NCBI GenBank assembly: GCA_026225475.1
Contig: JAMFSU010000107.1
Location: forward strand, 1-42,822
DNA from: Duganella sp.
GTDB lineage: Bacteria; Pseudomonadota; Gammaproteobacteria; Burkholderiales; Burkholderiaceae_D
DNA: 42,822 nucleotides
Direction of reading: 5' to 3'
Positions 34,610 to 42,822 of the stretch are shown here, one piece after another. Numbering within the stretch: position 1 is the stretch's first letter; every line of letters begins with the position of its first letter. The notes under the pieces were generated by a model. The model saw nothing but the letters and a program-made list of their open reading frames with translations, searched no databases and was not told where the DNA came from. Position numbers and translations under genes: made by a program.

Positions 34610-35958
34610 CCCTGCCAGGCACCGCCGCCGAAGGGCCGCTGCAAGCCATTTGTCCGGCCTTGTTCATCAGCGCGCCCGGCTCCAATCATGGCAAGACCAC
34701 AGTCACCGCGGCACTGGCGCGCTGGCATCGCGAACAAGGCTTGCGGGTGCGGGTGTTCAAGACCGGGCCGGATTTTCTCGATCCGACCATTCTGGCGCGG
34801 GCCAGCGGCCATCCGGTGTATCAACTCGATCTGTGGATGATGGGCGCGGCCGAGTGCCGCCGTCTGGTCTATGCAGCGGCACAGGCCGCCGACCTGATTC
34901 TGATCGAGGGTGTCATGGGCCTGTTCGATGGCGAACCGTGCAGCGCCGATCTGGCCGAGCTGCTCAAGCTGCCGATTGCCGCCGTGGTCGATGTCGCCGG
35001 TGTGGCGCAAACGCTTGGGGCGATCAGTTATGGCTTGGCGCATTACCGGCCCGGCCTGCAGTTGAGCGGCGTGCTGGCCAATGGGGTGGCCAGCGCCCGC
35101 CATGAAGAAATGCTGCGTCAGGGCATGCCATTCGGCATCGAGTATCTGGGCGGCTTACCGCGCGATTTGCAGTTCAAATTGCCGGAACGCCATCTGGGAC
35201 TGGTGCCCGCCGCTGAAGTGGCCGATCTCGATGAGCGCATCGGTGCGGCGGCAACTGTGATCGGTCAGCAGGCATTGGCGCGGCTGCCGGCACCGCAAAG
35301 CTTTACGGCGATTGATGCGGCACCGTTGCCGCCGCTGTTGCAAGGACAAACGATCGCGGTGGCGCGCGATGCGGCGTTTTGTTTTATTTACCAAAGCAAT
35401 CTCGATGTGTTGCAACAGATGGGTGCTCGGTTGCGGTTCTTTTCACCGTTGCAGGATGCGGCATTGCCGGAGGCGGACAGCGTCTATCTGCCCGGTGGTT
35501 ATCCGGAACTGCACTTGCAGCAATTGCAGGACAACGCCGCCATGAAGCAAGCCTTGCGCGCCCATTGCAGCGCTGGCAAGCCCTTGTATGCCGAATGCGG
35601 CGGCTTGCTGTATCTGCTGGAAAGCCTGACCGACAAGCACGGTGCGCGGGCCCGCATGCTCGGCATCCTGCCAGGACGTGCGGTGATGCAGCGACGCCTG
35701 CAGGGGCTCGGTTACCAGACCCTGACGTTGCCGCAGGGTGCGTTGCGCTGTCATACCTTTCATTATTCGACCACGGTCACGGCGTTGGCAGCCATGGCGA
35801 CGGGAGAGCGTTTGTACGATACCTCGGCTGGCGAGCGCGTCTACCGTCAGGGCAGTGTTACGGCAACCTATCTGCATGCCTGCTTCATTTCGGCACCAGC
35901 GGTCGCAGCGGCGCTGTTTTTGCCACCGCCGGCCCAGGATCAGGAGACTTCGTCATGA
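34606..35958 (+). CDS. cobB: Cobyrinic acid a,c-diamide synthase CobB/CbiA
   Basis: A 450-residue glutamine-dependent amidotransferase that amidates the a and c side chains of the corrin ring using ATP. The N-terminal DTBS-like ATPase domain has ISAPGSNHGKTTVTAALA and KTGPDFLDPTILARASG, then LIEGVMGLFDG. The C-terminal glutaminase domain has the nucleophile C331 in YAECGGLLYL and closing FHYSTT and YLHACF. The start is a TTG that overlaps the cobO stop (TTGA) with GAGGG 9 bases upstream; no ATG is usable. The stop overlaps the bluB start. Confidence 0.95.
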   Translation: MTLPGTAAEGPLQAICPALFISAPGSNHGKTTVTAALARWHREQGLRVRVFKTGPDFLDPTILARASGHPVYQLDLWMMGAAECRRLVYAAAQAADLILIEGVMGLFDGEPCSADLAELLKLPIAAVVDVAGVAQTLGAISYGLAHYRPGLQLSGVLANGVASARHEEMLRQGMPFGIEYLGGLPRDLQFKLPERHLGLVPAAEVADLDERIGAAATVIGQQALARLPAPQSFTAIDAAPLPPLLQGQTIAVARDAAFCFIYQSNLDVLQQMGARLRFFSPLQDAALPEADSVYLPGGYPELHLQQLQDNAAMKQALRAHCSAGKPLYAECGGLLYLLESLTDKHGARARMLGILPGRAVMQRRLQGLGYQTLTLPQGALRCHTFHYSTTVTALAAMATGERLYDTSAGERVYRQGSVTATYLHACFISAPAVAAALFLPPPAQDQETSS

Positions 35959-36611
35959 GTAAACATCGTTATCCGCAAGACCAGATCGATACCGTCTATC
36001 GCGTCATTGCCGAACGACGCGACATCCGCCATTTCTTGCCCGATCCAATTGATCCGGCCTTGTTGCAGCGGCTGTTGCAGGCAGCGCATCTGGCGCCCAG
36101 TGTCGGCTTCATGCAGCCGTGGCGCTTCATCCGCATTGGCTCCCGAGAACTGCGCAGCGACATCCATGCGCTGGTGGAACAGGAACGCGTGCTGACGGCA
36201 CAGGCACTCAATGAGCGCGAAGACGAATTCATGCGGCTCAAGGTGGAAGGCATCCGAGACTGTGGCGAAGTGCTGGTGGCGGCCTTGATGGATGGCCGCG
36301 AGTGCCATGTGTTTGGCCGTCGCACCTTGCCGGAAATGGATCTGGCCTCGGTCGCCTGTGCCATCCAGAACATGTGGCTGGCAGCGCGCGCCGAAGGTGT
36401 CGGCATGGGCTGGGTATCGCTGTTCGATGCGCAGCAACTGGCGCAGCTATTGCAGATGCCGACCGGCGCGCGGCCGGTGGCGGTGATCTGTCTGGGTCAC
36501 GTTAAAGAATTCTATGCGCGACCGATGCTGGAACAAGAAGGCTGGGCCGCGCGGCAGACACTCGATGATCTGCTGTTTTGCGATGGTTGGGGAAGGAAAG
36601 AAAAACAATGA
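35955..36611 (+). CDS. bluB: 5,6-dimethylbenzimidazole synthase BluB
   Basis: A 218-residue nitroreductase-fold flavoenzyme that uses O2 to fragment reduced FMN into 5,6-dimethylbenzimidazole, the lower ligand of B12. The N-terminal motif ERRDIRHFLPDPID and AHLAPSVGFMQPWRF are BluB-typical. The catalytic Asp region IRDCGEVLVAALMDGRECHVFGRR is followed by LPEMDLASVACAIQNMWLAA and VGMGWVSLFD. Its frame is open long upstream, but ATG 35955 overlaps the cobB stop (ATGA) and is the true start. Because the reaction needs oxygen, it shows that the final product is made under air. Confidence 0.94.
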   Translation: MSKHRYPQDQIDTVYRVIAERRDIRHFLPDPIDPALLQRLLQAAHLAPSVGFMQPWRFIRIGSRELRSDIHALVEQERVLTAQALNEREDEFMRLKVEGIRDCGEVLVAALMDGRECHVFGRRTLPEMDLASVACAIQNMWLAARAEGVGMGWVSLFDAQQLAQLLQMPTGARPVAVICLGHVKEFYARPMLEQEGWAARQTLDDLLFCDGWGRKEKQ

Positions 36612-37177
36612 ATCAAGCGACTTTGGTGTTTGGCGGCGCCCGTTCCGGCAAGAGCGCGCATGCAGAGCGGTTGGCAGCAGCAGCGGCTAAGCCGGTGGTG
36701 TATATCGCCACGGCTGCCATTGGTGACGACGAAATGGCGGCGCGCATTGCCTTGCATCGTGAGCAGCGTCAGCAGTCGTATGCGCACTGGCAGACGGTCG
36801 AAGAAACTCTGGCGCTGGGTGCGGCCATCCTGCAGCACAGCACGCCGGACAATGTGGTGTTGGTCGATTGCCTGACAGTGTGGTTGTCCAATCTGCTGTT
36901 TTGCGGCGACCAACAGTATCCGGAAATTGGCCGTATCACGCCGCCGGCGCAGTTTGTCAGCGAGCGGGCCAGTCTGTTGCAGGCGCTGGCACACGCACCG
37001 GGCGCGATTGTGCTGGTATCGAACGAAGTGGGCATGGGGATCGTGCCGCAGGGCGCGATTTCGCGCTGGTTTGTGGATGAGGCAGGGCGCTTGAATCAGG
37101 CAGTCGCTGCGCTGTGTACGCACGTCGATTTTGTTGCGGCCGGATTGCCGTTGCATCTCAAAGGTGCGCCATGTTGA
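36608..37177 (+). CDS. cobP: Adenosylcobinamide kinase/phosphate guanylyltransferase CobP (CobU)
   Basis: A 189-residue bifunctional enzyme that phosphorylates adenosylcobinamide and then transfers GMP from GTP. The P-loop [16 protein letters not shown] is near the start. [20 protein letters not shown] is the usual second block, then [17 protein letters not shown] and [19 protein letters not shown] with the conserved F/[12 protein letters not shown]. Length is standard. The ATG at 36608 overlaps the bluB stop by four bases (ATGA), and the stop overlaps the next start. Confidence 0.95.
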   Translation: MNQATLVFGGARSGKSAHAERLAAAAAKPVVYIATAAIGDDEMAARIALHREQRQQSYAHWQTVEETLALGAAILQHSTPDNVVLVDCLTVWLSNLLFCGDQQYPEIGRITPPAQFVSERASLLQALAHAPGAIVLVSNEVGMGIVPQGAISRWFVDEAGRLNQAVAALCTHVDFVAAGLPLHLKGAPC

Positions 37178-38151
37178 GTGGTATTGCACTGAGCGCGCTG
37201 GCCTGGCTGGCTTGCGCCGGCGTGATGCTGGACTGGTGCCTGGGCGAGCCGCGCCGGTGGCATCCGCTGGTTGGTTTCGGCCGACTGGCCAATGCCATAG
37301 AGCGCAGCTTGAATCGTCATCCCGGCAGCTTCCTGCGCGGCGTCCTTGGCTGGTCGCTGGCGGTGTTGCCGCTGGTCGCCCTGGCAGGCGGGATCACACT
37401 GCTGCTGGGGCGGCAATCGTTTTGGCTGGCAGCGGCGTGGCATGTGCTGCTGCTGTACTTTTGTCTCGGCTTGCGCAGCTTGCGCGATCATGTGCTGCCG
37501 ATTGGGATGGCACTCAAGGCCGGTGATCTGGCCGCTGCGCGCGGCTTGACGGCGCGCATCGTCAGCCGTGATACCACGCAATTGGATGAGACCGATCTAG
37601 CCAAGGCCGCCGTCGAGTCGGTGCTGGAAAATGGCAACGACGCGGTGTTTGGCACCTTGTTTTGGTTTGCTGTCGCCGGTGGCCCTGGCGCCTTGCTGTT
37701 TCGGTTGTCCAATACGCTCGATGCCATGTGGGGTTATCGCAATCCGCGTTTCCTGGCATTTGGCTGGGCCGCGGCGCGTCTCGATGATGTGTGGAACTGG
37801 TTGCCGGCGCGACTGACGGCAGCCTCTTATGCGGCACTCGGCAACTGGCGTACAGCACGTCATTGCTGGCGGACCCAGGCACCATCCTGGAGCAGCCCGA
37901 ATGCCGGACCGGTGATGGCGTCCGGTGCCGGTGCATTGGGCCTGGCATTGGGGGGCGCGGCGATCTATGACGGCGCAATCGAACAGCGCCCACCGCTGGG
38001 CATCGGTCGACCGGCTTTGGCGGCTGATATCGCTCGCGGTTGGTCGCTGGTGGCGCGCACGGCCTTGTTGTGGCTGTGTGTGCTGTTGCTGTTGTCGGCC
38101 ATCGTGTTGTTGACGCGCGCCACGCTGGCTGCCGGAGGCATCCATGCTTGA
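37171..38151 (+). CDS. cbiB: Adenosylcobinamide-phosphate synthase CbiB (CobD)
   Basis: A 326-residue polytopic membrane enzyme that joins aminopropanol phosphate (or aminopropanol) to adenosylcobyric acid. Diagnostic blocks are [19 protein letters not shown] near the N-terminus, [37 protein letters not shown] and [19 protein letters not shown], then [21 protein letters not shown]. Four to five hydrophobic helices are visible. ATG 37171 overlaps the cobP gene by 7 bases. In Pseudomonas-style naming this protein is CobD; it is not the decarboxylase of the same name in Salmonella, which is the next gene here. Confidence 0.95.
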   Translation: MLSGIALSALAWLACAGVMLDWCLGEPRRWHPLVGFGRLANAIERSLNRHPGSFLRGVLGWSLAVLPLVALAGGITLLLGRQSFWLAAAWHVLLLYFCLGLRSLRDHVLPIGMALKAGDLAAARGLTARIVSRDTTQLDETDLAKAAVESVLENGNDAVFGTLFWFAVAGGPGALLFRLSNTLDAMWGYRNPRFLAFGWAAARLDDVWNWLPARLTAASYAALGNWRTARHCWRTQAPSWSSPNAGPVMASGAGALGLALGGAAIYDGAIEQRPPLGIGRPALAADIARGWSLVARTALLWLCVLLLLSAIVLLTRATLAAGGIHA

Positions 38152-39172
38152 GCACGGCGGCAACCTCAATGACGCGGTGGCGCACTACGGCATCGCCCGC
38201 GGCGACTGGTTGGATCTGTCGACCGGCATCAATCCGCAGGCTTATCCGGTTGTGTCGCTGCCGCCGGATGTCTGGCAGCGTTTGCCGGAGTCCAGCGCCG
38301 AACTGATCGCAGCGGCCTGCGCCTACTATGGTGCGGCGCAGATGTTGCCGGTAGCAGGCACGCAGGCAGCGATCCAGGCCTTGCCGCAATTGCGATTGCG
38401 CCACAGCGGCGTGGCGCAGGTGGTGGTAGCAGCGCCTGCCTATGCCGAGCATGCGCATCGCTGGGCGCAAGCCGGGCATCAATTGCAGGAAACGCGGTAT
38501 GCAGACTTGGCGGCCATGGTTGATCATTGCGATGTCATGGTGGTCTGCAATCCGAATAACCCGACCGGCGCGCGCGTCGCACCCGCCACCTTGCGCGACT
38601 GGGCGCAGCGGCTGGCGCAGCGCGGCGGCTGGCTGGTGGTTGATGAAGCATTCGCCGATACCATGCCGGAACTGAGTGTCGCCGGTGCGGCGGGTGTACA
38701 GGATGGCTTGATCGTGTTGCGTTCGGTCGGCAAGTTTTTTGGGCTGGCGGGCTTGCGGCTGGGATTCGTCGCGGCGCAAGCCAGTGTGTTGACGGCCCTG
38801 CAGGAATGCTTGGGGCCGTGGTCGGTCAGCACAGCGGCGCAACATATTGGCACAGCCGCCTTGCGCGATCTGGGCTGGCACCGTGCCATGCGCGCCAGAT
38901 TATTGGCAGAGGGGGCACGTCTGCATGACTTGCTGGCGGAGCACGGAATCCATGCCAGCGGTAGCGCCCTATATCAATGGTGGTCACAGCCGCAGGCGGC
39001 CGAGTTGCATGACTGGCTGGCGCGGCAAGGCATCTGGCTGCGCCTGTTTACGCACGGCAGCGGCGGCATTCGCAGTGGCCTGCCGCCTGACGAAGCTGGC
39101 TGGCAGCGCTTGCGGCTGGCCTTGCAAGGGTGGCATCAACAGCAAACAAGACACGCAGGGAGCAGAGCATGA
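38144..39172 (+). CDS. cobC: L-threonine-O-3-phosphate decarboxylase (CobC/CobD)
   Basis: A 342-residue PLP enzyme of fold type I that makes (R)-1-aminopropan-2-ol phosphate for the nucleotide-loop linker. The N-terminal [14 protein letters not shown] and [14 protein letters not shown] are specific to this family. [24 protein letters not shown] and the PLP lysine K197 in [17 protein letters not shown] follow. Compared with the family of about 330-360 residues it is complete. It overlaps cbiB by 8 bases and its stop overlaps the cobQ start (ATGA). Confidence 0.94.
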   Translation: MLEHGGNLNDAVAHYGIARGDWLDLSTGINPQAYPVVSLPPDVWQRLPESSAELIAAACAYYGAAQMLPVAGTQAAIQALPQLRLRHSGVAQVVVAAPAYAEHAHRWAQAGHQLQETRYADLAAMVDHCDVMVVCNPNNPTGARVAPATLRDWAQRLAQRGGWLVVDEAFADTMPELSVAGAAGVQDGLIVLRSVGKFFGLAGLRLGFVAAQASVLTALQECLGPWSVSTAAQHIGTAALRDLGWHRAMRARLLAEGARLHDLLAEHGIHASGSALYQWWSQPQAAELHDWLARQGIWLRLFTHGSGGIRSGLPPDEAGWQRLRLALQGWHQQQTRHAGSRA

Positions 39173-40638
39173 GCGATATGCCATTTCATACCTTGATGGT
39201 GCAGGGGACCACCTCGGATGCCGGCAAGAGCACGGTGGTGGCGGCATTATGCCGTCTGTTGCATCGCCAGGGCGTCAAGGTGGTGCCGTTCAAGCCGCAA
39301 AACATGGCGCTCAACAGCGCCGTGACTGCCGATGGCGGCGAGATCGGTCGCGCTCAGGCCTTGCAGGCGCAAGCCGCTGGCATTGCTCCCCACACCGACA
39401 TGAATCCGATTTTGCTCAAACCATCGAGTGACACCGGCGCGCAAGTGATCGTACACGGCAAGGTACGCGCCGACATGAATGCGCGCGACTATCATCGCTA
39501 CAAAACCAGCGCCATGGCGGCGGTGCTGGAGTCGTATGAACGCTTGCGCGCGCAATATGAGGTGGTGCTGGTCGAAGGTGCTGGCAGCCCGGCTGAAATC
39601 AATCTGCGCGCCCGCGATATCGCCAACATGGGCTTTGCCGAAGCGGTCGACTGCCCGGTGATTCTGGTGGCTGATATCGATCGCGGCGGCGTATTTGCGC
39701 ACCTGACAGGCACGCTCGATTGCTTGTCCGAGAGCGAACGTCAACGCGTGATCGGCTTCGTCATCAATCGCTTTCGCGGCGATCTCAGTCTGTTGCAGCC
39801 TGGCCTGGACTGGCTCGAACAACGCACCGGAAAGCCGGTGCTGGCAGTGCTGCCCTATTTGCATGGTTTGCATCTGGATGCCGAAGATGCGGTGGTGGCG
39901 CAGCAAAGTGCCAAGGGTGATTTCAAGGTGGTGGTGCCGGTCTTGCCGCGCATCAGCAACCATACCGATTTCGATGCGCTGCGTGCGCATCCCGGCATTG
40001 ATCTGCAGTTTGTCGGCCCGGGCCAGCCGATCCCGGCGGCGGACCTAGTCATCCTGCCCGGCAGCAAGAACACCCGCAATGACCTGGCCTGGCTCACGCA
40101 ACAAGGCTGGCCGCAAGCGATTCGCAAGCATTTACGTTATGGCGGCAAGCTCATCGGCATCTGTGGCGGTTTTCAGATGCTGGGTACCAGCGTGGATGAC
40201 CCGCACGGCGTGGAAGGCGCAGCGGGCAGCACGCCGGGGCTGGGCTTGCTGGACATGCACACCACGTTGACGCCGCATAAACAATTATTGCAAGTCAGCG
40301 GGCAATGCGCTTGGCCTACCCAAGCTGGCGCGCTCAACGGTAGTGTGCGTGGTTACGAAATTCATATGGGCGTGTCCGCTGGCGCGGCCTTGCAGCAACC
40401 GGCGTTTTACATCGACGGGCGGCCGGAAGGGGCGCGCTCGCTGGATGAGCAAATTCTGGGTAGTTACCTGCACGGCATGTTCGATACGCCGCAAGCCTTT
40501 ACCGCGTTGCTGGATTGGGCTGGGCTCGACAACGTACAAGCGATTGATCTCAATGCACTACGCGAACAAAGTCTGGAACGCGTGGCGGACGCGACGATGC
40601 CCTTGTTCAGCGCATTGCTCAATAAGATGGAAAAGTAA
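39169..40638 (+). CDS. cobQ: Cobyric acid synthase CobQ/CbiP
   Basis: A 489-residue glutamine-dependent amidotransferase that amidates four side chains (b, d, e, g) of adenosylcobyrinic acid a,c-diamide. The ATP domain begins [20 protein letters not shown], then [20 protein letters not shown]. The nucleophile is C332 in [11 protein letters not shown], and SYLHGMFD with its His is near the C-terminus. Length and domains are standard. The ATG at 39169 overlaps the decarboxylase stop (ATGA), the frame being open a little farther upstream. It is the last gene of the cobalamin run; a hairpin follows and then genes on the other strand. Confidence 0.96.
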   Translation: MSDMPFHTLMVQGTTSDAGKSTVVAALCRLLHRQGVKVVPFKPQNMALNSAVTADGGEIGRAQALQAQAAGIAPHTDMNPILLKPSSDTGAQVIVHGKVRADMNARDYHRYKTSAMAAVLESYERLRAQYEVVLVEGAGSPAEINLRARDIANMGFAEAVDCPVILVADIDRGGVFAHLTGTLDCLSESERQRVIGFVINRFRGDLSLLQPGLDWLEQRTGKPVLAVLPYLHGLHLDAEDAVVAQQSAKGDFKVVVPVLPRISNHTDFDALRAHPGIDLQFVGPGQPIPAADLVILPGSKNTRNDLAWLTQQGWPQAIRKHLRYGGKLIGICGGFQMLGTSVDDPHGVEGAAGSTPGLGLLDMHTTLTPHKQLLQVSGQCAWPTQAGALNGSVRGYEIHMGVSAGAALQQPAFYIDGRPEGARSLDEQILGSYLHGMFDTPQAFTALLDWAGLDNVQAIDLNALREQSLERVADATMPLFSALLNKMEK

Positions 40639-40654
40639 ATGGAGCGTGTGGTTG

Positions 40655-40685
40655 CTGCAACGCAGGCCTGTTGGCAGCGTTGCAG
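40655..40685. terminator. Hairpin between cobQ and the convergent gene
   Basis: CTGCAACGC (40655-40663) and GCGTTGCAG (40677-40685) form a perfect 9-bp stem with a 13-base loop, just after cobQ and before the stop of the convergent gene at 40706. There is no T-run, so it may be a bidirectional pause or a protective 3' stem. Confidence 0.5.
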
Positions 40686-40705
40686 TGACACTGACAATGC
40701 GCGTA

Positions 40706-41464
40706 TTAACCGCGCGCGCGCGTTTCTCTGCTATGGGCAGGCGTGGCTTGCGGCATGTGTTCATTGGTGACCTTGGTCAACGCGTTCATGACGTCCCAAT
40801 AGATTTGGGGCGTGTCATCCTTGAACCAGTTCAATAAAATCTCATCGCTGATTTTTTCCGCCTGGCGATTCAGTATTTTGTTTTCTGCATAGTCGAGACA
40901 GGGAAGAACAAGCGGCCGCTGCGCATCCGATTTGACGTTGGCGCGTGGCACTGGCGTGCGTGCGGCAAGCAGGATGTGAAATGTTTCATTGGTAAACATA
41001 TTACTGGCGCCGCCGGCTGGCGTGAAGACGCCATTTTTTTCGGTTCCTTTGACGTGCGCTTGCATGACTGCGCCCATGTCGTGCAGATAAGATGCGGGAA
41101 ACTTCTTGCCTTCGAGGGCAAGGTGTTCGCCAAATTCGTTCACTTTACTGTGATAGACCGAGCAAATCAGAAGATCTTTGAGTTGGGACATGAATGCAGG
41201 GTCTTTTTCGCTCGCATTCCGCATACTGACCAGCGCCGTTTCGATCTGCTTGACGTTCGGCTGTTGCACTTTGACTTGTTGCACGGCCTTTTCCTGACGC
41301 CCGAATCGGCTGTGCAGCGCAGTTTTCATGTCTCTCGATACAGGGAGTTTTTCGATGAATTGAAAAACGCGGCCATTGTGTACGGCCTCTGGCTGCTTAG
41401 ATGGCATTGCAGAGCGTTTGTTGGGGCGGCCAAGGCAGCCGCAGAAGAGCGTGGTGATATTCAT
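40706..41464 (-). CDS. Unknown protein, candidate type III secretion effector
   Basis: A 252-residue soluble protein I do not recognise. It has no signal peptide or membrane segment. The N-terminus is short and Ser/Lys/Pro-rich with a CGC triplet (MNITTLFCGCLGRPNKRSAM), consistent with the flexible, secretion-signal-like start of type III effectors. The middle is mixed helical (MSQLKDLLICSVYHSKVNEF), then YLHDMGAVMQAHVKG and a GGASNMFTNETFHILLAARTP stretch. TGAGG precedes the ATG by 5 bases. It lies 15 bases after a gene resembling a type III chaperone, the usual chaperone-then-effector order. The base use looks less GC-rich than the cobalamin genes, suggesting acquisition. The effector role is inference. 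Confidence 0.6.
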   Translation of the reverse strand: MNITTLFCGCLGRPNKRSAMPSKQPEAVHNGRVFQFIEKLPVSRDMKTALHSRFGRQEKAVQQVKVQQPNVKQIETALVSMRNASEKDPAFMSQLKDLLICSVYHSKVNEFGEHLALEGKKFPASYLHDMGAVMQAHVKGTEKNGVFTPAGGASNMFTNETFHILLAARTPVPRANVKSDAQRPLVLPCLDYAENKILNRQAEKISDEILLNWFKDDTPQIYWDVMNALTKVTNEHMPQATPAHSRETRARG

Positions 41465-41479
41465 TAAAACCTCAAGCAG

Positions 41480-41992
41480 CTAGAAAAGTGTTGTACGGTG
41501 CCCGTCATCGCCGTTCGGCGTGCACACGTTAGTCGGAAGGTTCCGCAACAAGCGCTCGACGTAGTCAGGCGATGGCTCAGGTTCGGCGTCCAGATGGAGT
41601 GGGCTACCTTCCAGAATGCGCTCTGCGGTACTGACCAACATGTCGAATGCGTCCAATACCGACGGCAGATCAATGTTGTACAGCGGTAGCAGCAGTCCAC
41701 AGCTCAGATGCTGGTTCTCATCCAGGGCGATCATCGGACGCCAGTCGCCCAGCGCCATCGGACAGTCGCGCAAGACGCGGAATTGCGCCGTTTCAGGAAA
41801 GTGTAGGTTGCTTGGCCCGAGGTCAGCGACCATCATCCAGCTGTCTGCCTCGACCAATTCGAACGTCAGTGAAAAGCGCTGATCAACAGCGAGGCCGATG
41901 ATGGCCTGATCGGGGGGGATCATGTCACTGTCGAAACCCAAGTGCTGCAGGAGTTGGTCGAGCAGCGATTGAAATTGCTGCAGGTCATTCAT
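41480..41992 (-). CDS. Probable type III secretion chaperone (CesT/YbjN-like fold)
   Basis: A 170-residue acidic protein. The N-terminus is an amphipathic helix (FQSLLDQLLQHLGFDSD). Strands follow (AIIGLAVDQRFSLTFELVEA, SWMMVADLGP), then a strand pair (MIALDENQHLSCGLLLPLYN) and a long final helix (LPSVLDAFDMLVSTAERILE), with an acidic Pro-rich tail. This order fits the CesT-like class I chaperones that bind effectors. Such chaperones are usually 120-170 residues and acidic, as here. It is 15 bases upstream of the unknown gene and shares its transcript. A YbjN-type or unrelated SRPBCC fold cannot be excluded. No strong ribosome site is visible at the ATG. Confidence 0.5.
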   Translation of the reverse strand: MNDLQQFQSLLDQLLQHLGFDSDMIPPDQAIIGLAVDQRFSLTFELVEADSWMMVADLGPSNLHFPETAQFRVLRDCPMALGDWRPMIALDENQHLSCGLLLPLYNIDLPSVLDAFDMLVSTAERILEGSPLHLDAEPEPSPDYVERLLRNLPTNVCTPNGDDGHRTTLF

Positions 41993-42096
41993 GGAAAGTG
42001 ATTCACTTGCAAAGGGCAGGTCTACGTGTCATTCGGATGCGTATTGTGATGCAAGCGAAGACGCGTGACTTTCAAATTTCAAGCTTGCAATACTGC

Positions 42097-42119
42097 TAAT
42101 TGTCAATATGATAATTGTC
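42097..42119. promoter_or_regulatory. Repeated TAATTGTC in an AT-rich promoter region
   Basis: TAATTGTC occurs at 42097-42104 and again at 42112-42119, a 15-base period, with an imperfect ATTGTC/GATAAT symmetry between. It lies about 110 bases upstream of the chaperone-like gene, inside 42060-42160, which is far more AT-rich than the rest of the window. It may be an activator site or an H-NS-type silencer region. Confidence 0.4.
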
Positions 42120-42180
42120 TAATAGTTGCTTTTTTGTTATTTTTAATCGGTGCATTTTCACCGCCCCGTAGATCATACCT

Positions 42181-42552
42181 TCAGCGAAACGCACTCAACC
42201 TGTCGAAAGGCTGAGCCTGGCGTTCCATGATTGTGTGATCGGCAGCACCATCGGCATGCCAACCGGCACCGATGAAATGCCAGCCGTCAGCGCGCTGGTC
42301 CCAATGTGGCGCGACATAGCGCTGACCTGGACGCGACAATTCCCAGTGACCTTCGCACCAGACGAACCAGGTATTGGTGTGTTTCCAGTAACCACTGCTC
42401 CACACCACACCAGCACGCGGCGATGGCACTGTTTCCTTTTTCGGTGGCGGCGGGGTCATTGGCACTACAGCGCTTGGATCGACAATAGTGGGCAGCGGTG
42501 CAGGCTTTTTGCCGGCGAGGATGGCAGAGACGCAAAGACGTATCGGTAACAT
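42181..42552 (-). CDS. WxxGxW-repeat (YXWGXW-type) protein
   Basis: A 123-residue protein. A short hydrophobic N-terminus (LPIRLCVSAILAG) may be a poor signal sequence. A Pro-rich linker follows (TPPPPKKETVPSP), then a Trp-rich C-terminal half with repeats of the WxxGxW kind: WSSGYWKHTNTWFVWCEGHW and later WHFIGAGWHADG. Betaproteobacterial small envelope proteins with these repeats are common and their role is unknown. The start is the ATG at 42552. The gene lies upstream of, and on the same strand as, the chaperone-like gene, but 188 AT-rich bases separate them, so it is probably a separate unit. Confidence 0.75.
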   Translation of the reverse strand: MLPIRLCVSAILAGKKPAPLPTIVDPSAVVPMTPPPPKKETVPSPRAGVVWSSGYWKHTNTWFVWCEGHWELSRPGQRYVAPHWDQRADGWHFIGAGWHADGAADHTIMERQAQPFDRLSAFR

Positions 42553-42751
42553 GGTTGGCTTTCAGTGTGTTGATGATTCACTGTAGCGTCAAAGCCGCCT
42601 GTGTTCAGCGTCCGAATCCAATTGTTACACCTGTCCTACATTTCGTACCCAGGCTTGAATCTGCTGTTACAGGCCGCTTGAGGGGGAAATGCAAAAAAAG
42701 ACTGTTGAGTAGGTTGCCGTATAAACACCAGGAATTCCCCGATTGGGAGAG

Positions 42752-42822
42752 ATGGGGTTGCTCGTTAATATTCACTCAACAACAGGAGATTTTGGCAGTT
42801 ATACACTCAGTGAAAGCGGGGA
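42752..42822 (+). CDS. Possible start of a gene cut by the window end
   Basis: An ATG at 42752 opens a frame to the window end (23 codons, starting MGLLVNIHSTTGDFGSYTL). GGGAGAG lies very close before it, so the ribosome spacing is short. No family can be told from so few residues. The 270 bases from 42553 to the end otherwise show nothing certain; TGTCCTAC occurs at 42632-42639. Confidence 0.25.
   Translation, partial: MGLLVNIHSTTGDFGSYTLSESG

Noticed and set aside
42000..42080. Possible hrp-type box (TTCG-N16-TTCG) upstream of the chaperone-like gene
   Set aside because: TTCG occurs on the minus strand near 42055 but no second TTCG is at the required distance, so the motif is not present.

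Overview
The window comes from a moderately GC-rich (about 60%) proteobacterium. Several features point to a betaproteobacterium of the Burkholderiales, most likely an Oxalobacteraceae relative: the Lys/Ala/Pro-rich H1-like protein with a conserved C-terminal block, the single-copy galU and pgm, the GlsB/YeaQ protein, and the style of the cobalamin cluster. This placement is inference from gene content; no rRNA or other taxonomic marker is present.

Layout. (1) 1-394: non-coding, with a hairpin element and a two-copy 42-44 bp direct repeat. (2) 395-8.9 kb: ordinary metabolic and transport genes: a D-2-hydroxyacid dehydrogenase, an acyl-CoA thioesterase, a TauE/SafE exporter, a MocR-type regulator divergent from a GNAT acetyltransferase, an EamA exporter, a MOSC protein, an orphan amino-acid-type ABC binding protein and a small unknown. 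(3) 8.9-14 kb: an H1-like DNA-binding protein, galU with a clear terminator, a GlsB-type membrane protein, a small unknown and pgm. galU and pgm together make UDP-glucose from glucose-6-phosphate. (4) 14.1-17.3 kb: an unusual group of small hydrophilic, low-complexity proteins around a CPA1-type cation/proton antiporter.

(5) 17.3-40.6 kb, the core: a sigma70-like promoter (TTGCCA, 17 bp, TATACT) and a cobalamin riboswitch lead a run of about twenty same-strand genes, mostly overlapping or a few bases apart. The order is cbtB, cbtA, a 2Fe-2S ferredoxin-like gene, cobN, a ChlI-ChlD fusion, cbiE, a cbiX-cbiC fusion, cbiD, cobI, cobM, cbiG, a cobJ-cobK fusion, cobW, cobO, cobB, bluB, cobP, cbiB, cobC and cobQ. 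Together they cover cobalt uptake, corrin ring methylation and contraction, cobalt insertion, a,c- and peripheral amidation, adenosylation, DMB synthesis and aminopropanol attachment. The set mixes early-cobalt (CbiX, CbiD, CbiG) and late-cobalt (CobN plus ChlID) enzymes. It has no visible CbiT (C15 methyltransferase/decarboxylase), CobG, CobS/CobV or DMB phosphoribosyltransferase. CobN carries a 32-residue, 17-histidine insertion.

(6) 40.7-42.8 kb: on the opposite strand, a two-gene operon whose first gene resembles a type III secretion chaperone and whose second is an unrecognised 252-residue protein. This is a plausible chaperone-effector pair with an AT-rich upstream region. A WxxGxW-repeat protein follows, and the last 270 bases hold no confident gene.
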